From: a virus
Virus record (IMG/VR): IMGVR_UViG_3300033153_006701
Location: 19,615-83,614 of that record
DNA: 64,000 nucleotides
Reading direction: 5' to 3' (one strand)
The translations under genes and the position numbers were made by a program. Under the pieces are notes generated by a model. That model made no database searches. It saw nothing but the letters and a program-made list of their open reading frames with translations, and was not told the origin of the DNA. Shown piece by piece: positions 36,895 to 44,989 of the stretch (position 1 is its first letter; each line of letters opens with the position of its first letter).

Positions 36895-38733
36895 GAAAGA
36901 TGTTTGAGAGAAGCCTCCCGACCCAATTGCTCCTACCAGAGGAGCTGCCTTATAGAGAGGAGTTGTAGTCCCTCGGCGAACAATGCCCTCAACTGGCTGA
37001 GAGCTCGTATAGACAAATGCGATCGCGAGCTCGCCATCTATATCCGTATCTCCATCTAGGATAACTGCTGTAGCAGTTGGTGAGCCAGTAGCTGGCGAGT
37101 CAGGTGTACCAGTCACAGTATAGGTATAGGTACTTGCTCCAGTAACAGTTATCGTCGTGACAGAGTTATATTCCTGCTCTGCAGCCCCTTTAATCAAGAC
37201 CTTATCGTCGGTCTCGAATGGATGAGAGGAGTGTGTCACAGTCGCTGTAGAGCCAGAGCGCTCAATGTCCACCGATATCTGATAGGGTAGGTCACCACCA
37301 GTATCAGCAAGCAGGAGAGCACGAGCAGTCTCGATGTTCGTAAGTAAGGCAGCATCCTTTGCAATAATCTTCACCTCAACTTGGTTAACGTTCATAATAA
37401 CTGTTGCGGTACCTGGAGCAGTCTTATAGGTAAAATTGCCATTGCCACCGAAGACATTGATAGTCACAGTGCCACTAGTACGCGCTACATAGATAGTCGA
37501 GTCGTCCTCTTCGTTACCTGCGTTAAAGCCAGTTGTTGTCCAACCACGTAGATTGATCGTTGTCGGAGAGCTGGTTCCGAGCTCGATTGCATGGTGAGCA
37601 TTCGTTCCTTTGGAGAACGTCATGTCGTCCAGATAACCATCTGGATCTGTTGCTACATCCCAAATGAACGCTGAGGTATTAGTTGCGACCGTGGAAGTGA
37701 TGACCTTTGATCCTGTAAAGGTTCCACCGGCTGCCGTGATGGCTCCACACGAAGTCCAGATTGTATTGGTCGAGGTAGCGTTGGTACCGCCAAATACAAA
37801 TGTATTCATCCCAGTAAACTGGCAGGCATCCCAGTTCAGATCTGCATCGACCCCGGCCGAAGAGAATGTCCCGGGGCAGTACGTACCAAGCGCGGTGAAC
37901 TTGACGTTGGACCAGTCAATGCGCGAACTGGCATTGGTTACTACGATCGCGTTGAAGACATCGGCCGTTGCCTTGGGCGTGTCGGCAATCTTGATGTCGA
38001 CATTGCTGTCTCGCATATCGACGATGTTGTTCGTGCCGAGTGACAGGAGCCCCTTCCACACGTAACTGCCGCCGACCTCCTGAAACAAACCCCACCTGGC
38101 AGCGACGGCATCGTTTGCTGCAGCAATCCCGGCGAACGTCGCATAGTTGTCCGCCCCCTCTCCGTACTCAACGATCAACTCACCGCGACCCCACCGGAAC
38201 ACGTCGAGCCCAAACGGTCGCCCACGGGAAAGACCCGCAGCGATCGACATCGCTCCACCGAAGAACTGGTAGACGGTGGCCGATGGTGAGCCAACGCTGT
38301 CGTCCTCGGACTCTTCCGGGTTGACCACCACGTTCACCCAGCCGCCGTATGGGTTCGGCTCACGATCGCTGCCGCCAGTATCCCACGCGCGGAAGTCACC
38401 ACGACTAGACCCGATGATCACCCGTTGCCCGCCAGCGGTGTAGATGGCGAGCGCGTTCGGCACACCGAAGAACTGCCACACGAACAGGCAGTCCGTGCCG
38501 TCCCACGCGCTAATGTCGGTACCGTAGTCGGCGATCATCGTGCCCACGCCGGCCTTGGTACACTGCGCAGAGATGCACTGGGCGCCGCCGTTCACGTTGG
38601 CGATGTAGTATTCGCCCTCATCATCCGGTGCGCCCTGGTCGTCCCAGGCAGCATTGGTCGACTCATCCCACGACGTTACGTCTTCGGCATCATCGACTAC
38701 AAGCAGATCCGTTGTATAGCTAGGTGCCGTCAT
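36877..38733 (-). CDS. tail-fibre / appendage beta-structural protein, GC-rich 5' half
   Basis: This 618-residue protein is almost all beta, rich in Thr, Asn, Gly and Ser. It has laminar repeats (WTSCGAITAAGGTFTGSKVITS; GTSSPTTINLRGWTTTG) typical of a beta-helix shaft in residues ~240-440. The first ~300 residues are coded by clearly GC-richer DNA than the neighbours (for example 41 of 60 bases from 38341), then composition returns to normal. That points to a recombinant fibre gene. It pairs with the 652-residue gene before it. ATG at 38733 with GGAG five bases upstream. Role as a virion appendage is inferred. Confidence 0.72.
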   Translation of the reverse strand: MTAPSYTTDLLVVDDAEDVTSWDESTNAAWDDQGAPDDEGEYYIANVNGGAQCISAQCTKAGVGTMIADYGTDISAWDGTDCLFVWQFFGVPNALAIYTAGGQRVIIGSSRGDFRAWDTGGSDREPNPYGGWVNVVVNPEESEDDSVGSPSATVYQFFGGAMSIAAGLSRGRPFGLDVFRWGRGELIVEYGEGADNYATFAGIAAANDAVAARWGLFQEVGGSYVWKGLLSLGTNNIVDMRDSNVDIKIADTPKATADVFNAIVVTNASSRIDWSNVKFTALGTYCPGTFSSAGVDADLNWDACQFTGMNTFVFGGTNATSTNTIWTSCGAITAAGGTFTGSKVITSTVATNTSAFIWDVATDPDGYLDDMTFSKGTNAHHAIELGTSSPTTINLRGWTTTGFNAGNEEDDSTIYVARTSGTVTINVFGGNGNFTYKTAPGTATVIMNVNQVEVKIIAKDAALLTNIETARALLLADTGGDLPYQISVDIERSGSTATVTHSSHPFETDDKVLIKGAAEQEYNSVTTITVTGASTYTYTVTGTPDSPATGSPTATAVILDGDTDIDGELAIAFVYTSSQPVEGIVRRGTTTPLYKAAPLVGAIGSGGFSQTSFLVKDE

Positions 38734-38752
38734 ACGATCTCCAGATCCCTAG

Positions 38753-38783
38753 GTCCAGGATCACCCGGCTGGTGACCCTGGAC
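38753..38783 (-). other. intergenic stem-loop between two appendage genes
   Basis: The sequence is an inverted repeat: GTCCAGG and CCTGGAC arms, an inner TCACC/GGTGA pair and a five-base loop. The single mismatch becomes a G-U wobble in minus-strand RNA, so the stem has 13 unbroken pairs. No U-run follows, so it is more likely an RNA processing or stability element than a terminator. Confidence 0.55.
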
Positions 38784-38836
38784 ACGAGGAATAGCTTGCA
38801 ACAGAGTGTGCATCCATCGCATTCCACAATTATTCC

Positions 38837-40795
38837 TTATGCATCCGACGCTCTAATAGCGGTAACGGAACCACCACCAGAGCCTAGGGTACCCTGAGAC
38901 TCGAAGGTCTTAATCGGGGTAGGCCCACCATCTCTTACTCGAATCCACAGTGTACGAGGAGAGTCATAAACCGTAGTAAACGACATGCTCGAAACAACCG
39001 CTGCCTTATCAAGGTACGAGATGAAGATGTTTTTACCTGCTGTTGAGTCATCTGGATCCAAGAAGTCATATCCACTGATGGAGAAAGTAGAAGCAGCCCA
39101 TGAGTAGTAGTTGATTCTACGATAAGTTAAGACATCAAGCTGAATACGAATGGTGCCAGCCGTTGGAGTATCGTCCGGAATCTGCGTCGTAGAAACAACA
39201 GCGTTTTCCGTGCCTGCGTCAAGAGTGGTGTCCAACACCATCTGATCCTTCTCGAAGTCAGCACCAGTATCCTTTGGTCCTACCAAGACATAGTCACCGG
39301 CAGTCAATCCATCAACTGTAAAGGTAACATTGTTAGGAGCAGGATTAGTGTCACCTTCAAGGTCCTGTACGGTATCTGGGAAGCTTAGGTCATCCTGATC
39401 TACGCCGATACCGAAGGCACCGATGAGAGAACCAGTAAACGCGCCCAAGAAGATCTTAGGAATAGTACGTGAAGTAGATGCTCCATTTACATCAGCTGTG
39501 CAATCTGAGTCTCTTCCGCGAAGAGGAAGACCGGTTGCTGGAGCAACTCCAGAGATGAGCTGAATCCACAAAGTTCCCTCTGCTACGTTGTCATACAGAG
39601 CTAGAAGAACACCTTCTCCTCCATCCTTATCTCCATTGGTAACTGCTCCATCGACAGCCGCTGTGACGCCTGTAACAGCACCAGTAGAAACGCTCCACTC
39701 AGTCATTACTTCCGTAGTAGCAGGAGCCGCTGAGGTATCCTCGAGGGCTATTCTACAATCAGTACTGCCATTGTCGTACAATACCTTTCCGGCATTACCG
39801 CCAGCAAATACGACGTAGTTTCCCTCAGCAAAGGTTCCACCAACTAGAGAAGTATAGGTAACATCAGTTCCCCATGTAATAATCTCTTGCTCCTGGAATG
39901 GGCCGCTAAGCTCATTGTTATAGTCAAACTCATGGGTAATACCAAGGAACAAGTCTCCAATAACACCATCAGTAGTTCTAGTCGTTCCACTACCCGTTAG
40001 TGCCTTAAGGTATTCATAGACACCCTTTAGCTGATCAGCTGAGCTATCTGCACCATAAGTCCACTTAGAATAGTAAGGCTGGTCACCATTACCATCATTG
40101 ATGTCGATCAACTGATAGCCACCTGTTGGGGCCGCAGCTGATCCACCACTGTTGACAACATGGGTATATCCAGATACCTCAAGCTGAGCAGTGTCGTTCT
40201 GTGCATCTGGAGTAGTCGAGACAGCAGCAACTGCTTCTCCTGTCCCTAGCTGCACATTAAAGAAGTCATATGTATCGCCCCAATGTCGGGCCTGGACACG
40301 GACCTTCTGCAAGTCAACGTCATGAGCGTTCTGGCGAGTCTTCACCAAAACACGCATGAGAATACCAGCAGTAGAGTCACCGTTGTATCCACCACCAGAC
40401 TGGGTTCCCCAGAAAGGAACCGTGTCACTATCGTAGAAATCGTTATCCCTAACGATAGTAAGCTGGGTTACGCTGTTATTTACAGCTCCAAGAACTCGTA
40501 GGCCAGAATAGATTGTTCCTCCACTGGCCTGCGTAATTGATCCTCCATACAAAAACTTAGCTGCATCATCGTCGATATTGTAAGTTCCTAGGAGAGTGAT
40601 GATCTGGTCCGTAATACGTTCAGACGGAGTGCTTGAAACGATATCGATCAGATCGTTACCACTTGTGCTCGCCGCTGGATCATCAGCCAAATCCTGAAGC
40701 CAACGGTGTAGTGCAAGAACGGTATAGTGTGTCGCTCCACTGACGTGGCGAATGTCGCCATTTACCGCAGCAGAAAAGTCGTCGCCAATAGCCAT
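38837..40795 (-). CDS. phage structural protein of a widespread unnamed family
   Basis: This 652-residue protein starts MAIGDDFSAAVNGDIRHVSG and continues with THYTVLALHRWLQDLADDPAASTSGNDLIDI. I recognise this opening from many large-phage genomes, where it stays unnamed. The body is beta-rich with SG/GS turns and internal DGLTAGDYVLVGPKDTGADF-type strand pairs. It has its own strong promoter candidate upstream, suggesting high expression as a virion component. It probably works with the 618-residue protein coded next. No catalytic motif is visible. Confidence 0.75.
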   Translation of the reverse strand: MAIGDDFSAAVNGDIRHVSGATHYTVLALHRWLQDLADDPAASTSGNDLIDIVSSTPSERITDQIITLLGTYNIDDDAAKFLYGGSITQASGGTIYSGLRVLGAVNNSVTQLTIVRDNDFYDSDTVPFWGTQSGGGYNGDSTAGILMRVLVKTRQNAHDVDLQKVRVQARHWGDTYDFFNVQLGTGEAVAAVSTTPDAQNDTAQLEVSGYTHVVNSGGSAAAPTGGYQLIDINDGNGDQPYYSKWTYGADSSADQLKGVYEYLKALTGSGTTRTTDGVIGDLFLGITHEFDYNNELSGPFQEQEIITWGTDVTYTSLVGGTFAEGNYVVFAGGNAGKVLYDNGSTDCRIALEDTSAAPATTEVMTEWSVSTGAVTGVTAAVDGAVTNGDKDGGEGVLLALYDNVAEGTLWIQLISGVAPATGLPLRGRDSDCTADVNGASTSRTIPKIFLGAFTGSLIGAFGIGVDQDDLSFPDTVQDLEGDTNPAPNNVTFTVDGLTAGDYVLVGPKDTGADFEKDQMVLDTTLDAGTENAVVSTTQIPDDTPTAGTIRIQLDVLTYRRINYYSWAASTFSISGYDFLDPDDSTAGKNIFISYLDKAAVVSSMSFTTVYDSPRTLWIRVRDGGPTPIKTFESQGTLGSGGGSVTAIRASDA

Positions 40796-40836
40796 TGTGT
40801 TTTACTCCCTGACCCCTCCACCGAGGCCTTCAAAAA

Positions 40837-40864
40837 AGAATATAGTGTTCGAAGTTAGTGTCAA
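40837..40864 (-). promoter_or_regulatory. promoter (TTGACA, 16 bases, TATTCT)
   Basis: On the minus strand TTGACA (40859-40864) matches the -35 consensus exactly and TATTCT (40837-40842) is the -10. The pair lies in an 80-base gap before the 652-residue structural gene and just after the stop of the 174-residue gene. It would start a transcript ~40 bases before that gene's ATG. Confidence 0.65.
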
Positions 40865-40875
40865 GTAAGAGTAAC

Positions 40876-41400
40876 TTAGTACGAGAAGGAACCGCGATTG
40901 TTCCAGATATGGACAAATGCCGCGTCTCCATTGGCATACTTCTTTAGTAGTTCTTCATCACCTGACTCAGACTCATCGAGCCTGAAAACTCGCCAAACTG
41001 CCGAGCTCGATGACGATCCCGGAGCAGCTTCTCCAATGTATGTATAGTCTCCATCTTCATCGAGCAATAGATCTAGTTTTGTTGCCACGTCATCTGCCCT
41101 CTGGAAATCTTCATAGATTTCCTCAATGAAAAGATAATTAGCCGAATAGTCAGCTGGAGCCTCTATGATTAGTGAGTCCCCTGACCACTCAAGGCCACTG
41201 CTCGTAATACCGTCGTATAAGTCTCTAGAATCTCTAATCTCTGTAGCCGTGAACTGACCTGAGGCCTCGAGCGGAACACCTTCCATCATCGAAGACATCT
41301 CGGTCCAGTCAACACCAGAAACTATGTTAACACCCAGGTCGAGGATTTCAACATCGATCCCAGTCCCTGCACTAGCAGTTCTTACGAATAAACGACCCAT
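40876..41400 (-). CDS. hypothetical appendage-cassette protein (174 aa)
   Basis: This 174-residue acidic protein starts RLFVRTASAGTGIDVEILDLG and has an Asp/Glu-rich centre (EEIYEDFQRADDVATKLDLLLDEDGDY) and a Ser-rich linker (PGSSSSSAVW). It lies in the appendage cassette and its ATG overlaps the upstream stop by one base. It may be a small fibre-associated or capsid-decorating protein. No family is recognised and no enzymatic residues are evident. Confidence 0.6.
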   Translation of the reverse strand: MGRLFVRTASAGTGIDVEILDLGVNIVSGVDWTEMSSMMEGVPLEASGQFTATEIRDSRDLYDGITSSGLEWSGDSLIIEAPADYSANYLFIEEIYEDFQRADDVATKLDLLLDEDGDYTYIGEAAPGSSSSSAVWRVFRLDESESGDEELLKKYANGDAAFVHIWNNRGSFSY

Positions 41401-41918
41401 TAGAGACTATCATTCCTCCAAGCAATTTGTATCCAGACAACTGGATCTCTGACTCCAAAGACACCAGTTGTCTCTGCGTATATCTGGATGTAGTCCCCTG
41501 CAGCAAAATCAACGTCTATGTCAGTATCATGATCACCAGCACTTGCGGCAATAGCTAGGCTGGCAAGATCAGTGGCACTGTCATTCTTTCGTATCTGTAC
41601 GGTCCATGTCTCAGCTGTGCGAGTCTGGGCTGCTATCGCTATAAGAGTAGCATCGCGTGGCAGCCTATATCCACTAACTCCGAGCTCTAGTCCGTCCCAA
41701 GTGCTCAGATACCTGTTCTTCGCCCTACCTGCGCTTGCTACTCCAAAGGTAGCTCGATCAGCACTGAGCCACTTAGACCTACTTGTATCCTCATACCAGA
41801 GAACTCCGTCTGCTTGCCAGAGCCCAGAGACTGTAACCCCGGCGCTGCCAGTGTCGTCAATACCAAGGATCTCATGCTCAATGATGTGATCCGCTATAGA
41901 GTCTGGACTGACTGGCAT
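41400..41918 (-). CDS. appendage protein with beta-sandwich C-terminus
   Basis: This 172-residue protein opens SPDSIADHIIEHEILGIDDTG, the same type of N-terminus as the long fibre (HKRIHDILGV), which probably docks both to one partner. The C-terminal ~100 residues (GVSGYRLPRDATLIAIAAQTRTAETWTVQIRKND, then GDYIQIYAETTG) form a jelly-roll-like unit common at the tips of phage fibres. A short fibre or fibre-tip protein is the best guess. The overlap with both neighbours indicates coupling. Confidence 0.65.
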   Translation of the reverse strand: MPVSPDSIADHIIEHEILGIDDTGSAGVTVSGLWQADGVLWYEDTSRSKWLSADRATFGVASAGRAKNRYLSTWDGLELGVSGYRLPRDATLIAIAAQTRTAETWTVQIRKNDSATDLASLAIAASAGDHDTDIDVDFAAGDYIQIYAETTGVFGVRDPVVWIQIAWRNDSL

Positions 41919-42265
41919 TACAGAGTATCCCCAATCATTGCTCCGACTGTACGGAACGAGATCTCTACATCATTATAGCCTGTGTTCTGCGCAGGCCAGG
42001 TAGCAGTGAGGTGATCTCCAGAATCGTCAGTGAGAGTAGTAAAGTCACCCATAACTAAGATAGAAGCAACTACGCGGGTTCCTACCCCAAGATAGAGTAG
42101 AGTACGCTTGCTTGTAGGATGTGCAGAGAAATGGAACTTGGTAGCTGAAATCTTGCGTGTTTCTGCAACAACCGCAATGTTATCTATTGCGATAACTTTA
42201 CCAGCTGAGTTTTTGTAGATCCTCATCGCAGAACCGATCTGACGAGAGTTAGCGTGAGCAGCCAT
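41918..42265 (-). CDS. small beta-rich appendage-cassette protein
   Basis: This 115-residue protein (AMRIYKNSAGKVIAIDNIAVV, then HPTSKRTLLYLGVGTRVVASILVMGDFTTL) is a single beta-rich domain. The ribosome site is excellent (TAAGGAGG, five bases from the ATG), suggesting high expression, as expected of a capsid or fibre subunit. No family is recognised. Confidence 0.62.
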   Translation of the reverse strand: MAAHANSRQIGSAMRIYKNSAGKVIAIDNIAVVAETRKISATKFHFSAHPTSKRTLLYLGVGTRVVASILVMGDFTTLTDDSGDHLTATWPAQNTGYNDVEISFRTVGAMIGDTL

Positions 42266-42275
42266 AGGAACCTCC

Positions 42276-43022
42276 TTAGACCTTGATCTTCAGCCGATTC
42301 CCTTCTACAGTCAGCTCCTTGGCTAGCTCGCCATGCGCGTTCGCAGATGCACCAGGATGGTCTGTCGCAGGTATAGTCTCTACAGTGACGTTATCATCAG
42401 TGATTGAGTCAGAGTCCAGATTCTTGTTGAACTCTACTACTATCTCTTCTATGTCGACATCATTCTGCACAGAATGATCAGCTGGAATAGTCTTCCCTAT
42501 GGTAAGGGGAGTCTGTGAAGCCAGCTGTGATAGAGCCTGAGGAGAGGCAGCAAGAATTGAGCTCGAGATGTTACTCGGGAGCTCCTCAATAGAACCAGTT
42601 CCTGTCTCAAAACTCCAGGTTACCGAACCGGTAAGAGTATTTCCGTCTGCATCCAGTGTCTCTCCAATGAAAGCAGTATACAGAGTCAGGGGAGCCATAG
42701 GGTTAGTTGGAGAGAATGTCAGCTCTGTACTAACACCTGAGACTGTTACAAAGCTGAATGTTCCCTGAACAATGCCTGTGTAGCCAGGAGACTGGAGAAA
42801 GTCGTCCAAATCCCCTTGTGAGATATTGCTTGGGTCAATGAGCTCGGCCATAAAGGGGCCAACGAACTGGTCCGTATCAGGCCCCTGCAGAAAGAAATCT
42901 TCTTCAAGCCGGTCAGTATCCATCTCGATACTAAACTGGACTGTGACCTCACTCTGCAAAGGAATGGATACCCCAGATGCAGGAGGGAAATAATCAGAGA
43001 TAACGTCAATGAGGTCGGCCAT
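42276..43022 (-). CDS. Ig-like (SbsA/Big_5-type) structural protein
   Basis: This 248-residue protein has one clear and probably two Ig-like domains. The N-terminal FPPASGVSIPLQSEVTVQFSIEMD and the later TELTFSPTNPMAPLTLYTAFIGETLDADGNTLTGSVTWSFETG follow the Big_5 (SbsA) pattern. The C-terminal PADHSVQNDVDIEEIVVEFNKNLDSDSI starts a second copy. Phages use such domains as capsid decorations or fibre spacers that bind cell-surface sugars weakly. There is no clear Shine-Dalgarno site close to the ATG, so translation may depend on the upstream gene. Confidence 0.72.
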   Translation of the reverse strand: MADLIDVISDYFPPASGVSIPLQSEVTVQFSIEMDTDRLEEDFFLQGPDTDQFVGPFMAELIDPSNISQGDLDDFLQSPGYTGIVQGTFSFVTVSGVSTELTFSPTNPMAPLTLYTAFIGETLDADGNTLTGSVTWSFETGTGSIEELPSNISSSILAASPQALSQLASQTPLTIGKTIPADHSVQNDVDIEEIVVEFNKNLDSDSITDDNVTVETIPATDHPGASANAHGELAKELTVEGNRLKIKV

Positions 43023-43031
43023 TTGTGGCTA

Positions 43032-43655
43032 TTATTCCTCGAGAGTTGGATTTAGAACAATTTGCTCTACTTCCGATTCTACTATATCTGATAGCTGTGT
43101 CGACACAGCTGCAACACGATCTTGGGCATGAATACCCGCCATATCTGAAAGATCAGAAGCTCCTACTCGATCAGTCACCTGTTTCTCATGTCCCTTGATA
43201 ATCTGCTCGAGCATCGCTATTACTTTCTTTCGTGCCTTCTTTGATTTTTCAATCTCAAGGAGCTTACGAAGTTCTCCCATTCTGAGAGTTGGGAGGGCGG
43301 CTTTGATGGTAGGAATCCGTCCCGAAAGAAGCTTGCGAAGCTGTTTGGCACTCTCTTCCTGAGTCTCCTGAGGGGACTTAGAAATAGGCTTTGCAGGATC
43401 GATTGGAGGTGGAGGAGAAGCCAGTGGAGCATACCCTTGCGCGCTGGCAGGAGCTTCCTGTCCGTGCCTTTTAAGCTCGCTCTCGTCATCAACGACGAGA
43501 ACATTCTGCCTCCAATTGTAAAGGATTTGTTCGATCTGATCCTGAGAAAAGTTTTTCAACTCAATCTCTTTAGGACCAGGATCATCATACGAAAACGATA
43601 GTGGGCCAATAAACAACATAGATCTTCTATTTCTGTCTGCTAGAGCTACTTTCAT
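43032..43655 (-). CDS. helical protein following the capsid gene
   Basis: I start at the ATG at 43655 (MKVALADRNRR) because AAGGGAG lies six bases upstream; the longer frame to 43706 would begin inside the terminator hairpin. The 207-residue product has a small N-terminal domain (SMLFIGPLSFSYDDPGPKEIELKNF), a Pro-rich linker (APLASPPPPIDPAKPISK) and a helical C-terminal half with many charged residues. Position just after the capsid gene suggests a capsid-associated or neck protein. No family is recognised. Confidence 0.62.
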   Translation of the reverse strand: MKVALADRNRRSMLFIGPLSFSYDDPGPKEIELKNFSQDQIEQILYNWRQNVLVVDDESELKRHGQEAPASAQGYAPLASPPPPIDPAKPISKSPQETQEESAKQLRKLLSGRIPTIKAALPTLRMGELRKLLEIEKSKKARKKVIAMLEQIIKGHEKQVTDRVGASDLSDMAGIHAQDRVAAVSTQLSDIVESEVEQIVLNPTLEE

Positions 43656-43679
43656 GTAGTTCTCCCTTCTAGATAAAAG

Positions 43680-43703
43680 AATGGGGAGGTTGCCCTCCCC
43701 ATT
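43680..43703 (-). terminator. intrinsic terminator after the major capsid gene
   Basis: A perfect 10-base-pair stem (arms 43680-43689 and 43694-43703, loop of four) is followed on the minus strand by CTTTTAT. It lies 35 bases after the capsid stop, so it should cap the abundant head-gene transcript or lower read-through into the appendage genes. Two short hairpins (43711-43725 and 43723-43740) lie between the stop codon and this stem. Confidence 0.85.
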
Positions 43704-43737
43704 CATTATATTAGCTATTCGCTAATCTTACTAGAGA

Positions 43738-44967
43738 TTAGCTCAAAACGCTATCAGTTGCACCAATCTTCTCGATGCTACCAGAAACACTGATTGTGGT
43801 CTGTGCCGGTAGAACGATTTCGTTTGGTACCACATGGACGTTCTTCAGCGTTGCGATTGCCATACCCTCATTGAGGATTCCGATCGCATAACGTTCACGC
43901 ATCTTGATCTTCTTGATGTCTACGCGTGGGTCATCAAACTCTTCAGTCATCAGATCCTCATCGACAATCAGAACGCCAAGCTCTGATGAGTCGAACATGT
44001 AGATATCAGTCAGCTTAGTTGCGGGATCGTATGGAACGAATGGGCTAACGATAATCCTAAATGGAATGTTCATATAGCCCGGCAACTGCGGTGCCGAATT
44101 GAGTGTCTGTGGATAGTCAGCTAGTGGGCTGGCTTGGTCTCCAGATGCTGCATCTGGAGGCGTAATCAGCTGTCCGCCTGACATTCCTAGACCGCCCTGA
44201 CTAGAGCTGTCCCATGGGGCACGCCCCGCAGGATTTCCAGTCCAAGTAGCGAAGAAGGTTCCGCCGCCGTTATTAAGAACGAACGCACGGAGAGTCGCAT
44301 CCTTCACAAACATAACCCAAGTCAAGGGATGCATAAGCAGTGTGTTAGGGAAGAATCCCTGGGTAATGATCTGAGCATAAGCATCAAATAGATCGTCCAT
44401 AGTGACGGCTCCATTTCCTGCTCCACTTATATCACGTCCCGTACACACGCCCCTGACAGAGGCTGCTGGTGTGACGTTATCGAAAACGGGCACACCCATC
44501 GCACGGATGTAGTTAAAGATCTTGACCTCTTTATGACGGGCCAATGCGCGTCCTGCCGCACGTAGATGCATACCAATTACGTCGAACTGCGAGTACCTGA
44601 TCATTTCCTCAGTGATCTTCACTGCGAGACCAGTCTTCCCGATAGTTGCCGTAACTGTGCTTCCACCCATCTGTAGGCTGCGCTCTGGGTACTCTTGACC
44701 CTCAGCAACATCTGCTGCTACTAGAGCTCCTACAGCTGGGAAAGTGATTGTCTGTCCGTAAGAATAGTTGATTCTCTGGAGCAGGCTAGTACCAACTAGA
44801 AGGGGCTCTTGAGCTTCCTTCACGATGTTGGAAATCACCTTCGGCATAAGCATTGGTGCATTGGGAACCGAAAGAGCATCCTCGAGCTTTATTTCAGTGC
44901 CATCCTCGAGTCGGCCGTTATTTCGCCACATGAACTCGAGTTGTCTGGCGTCTTTAAATTCGAGCAT
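43738..44967 (-). CDS. major capsid protein (HK97-like)
   Basis: This 409-residue protein has the usual capsid features: an N-terminal arm, YSYGQTITFPAVGALVAADVAEGQEYPERSLQMGGSTVTATIGKTGLAVKITEEMI (E-loop and P-domain start, residues ~70-125), a long helix (FDVIGMHLRAAGRALARHKEVKIFNYI), NTLLMHPLTWVMFVKD (A-domain), and a C-terminal IDVDED-like strand followed by RERYAIGILNEGMAI. It is preceded by AGGAGGT and followed by a strong terminator, consistent with the highest expression in the head module. The length suits a protein without a large cleaved delta domain. Confidence 0.9.
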   Translation of the reverse strand: MLEFKDARQLEFMWRNNGRLEDGTEIKLEDALSVPNAPMLMPKVISNIVKEAQEPLLVGTSLLQRINYSYGQTITFPAVGALVAADVAEGQEYPERSLQMGGSTVTATIGKTGLAVKITEEMIRYSQFDVIGMHLRAAGRALARHKEVKIFNYIRAMGVPVFDNVTPAASVRGVCTGRDISGAGNGAVTMDDLFDAYAQIITQGFFPNTLLMHPLTWVMFVKDATLRAFVLNNGGGTFFATWTGNPAGRAPWDSSSQGGLGMSGGQLITPPDAASGDQASPLADYPQTLNSAPQLPGYMNIPFRIIVSPFVPYDPATKLTDIYMFDSSELGVLIVDEDLMTEEFDDPRVDIKKIKMRERYAIGILNEGMAIATLKNVHVVPNEIVLPAQTTISVSGSIEKIGATDSVLS

Positions 44968-44989
44968 TGTCTCGGTTACCTCCTATAAA

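Noticed and set aside
43656-43706. Longer start for the protein after the capsid gene
   Set aside because: It would start inside the intrinsic terminator and lacks a ribosome site; the ATG at 43655 has AAGGGAG.
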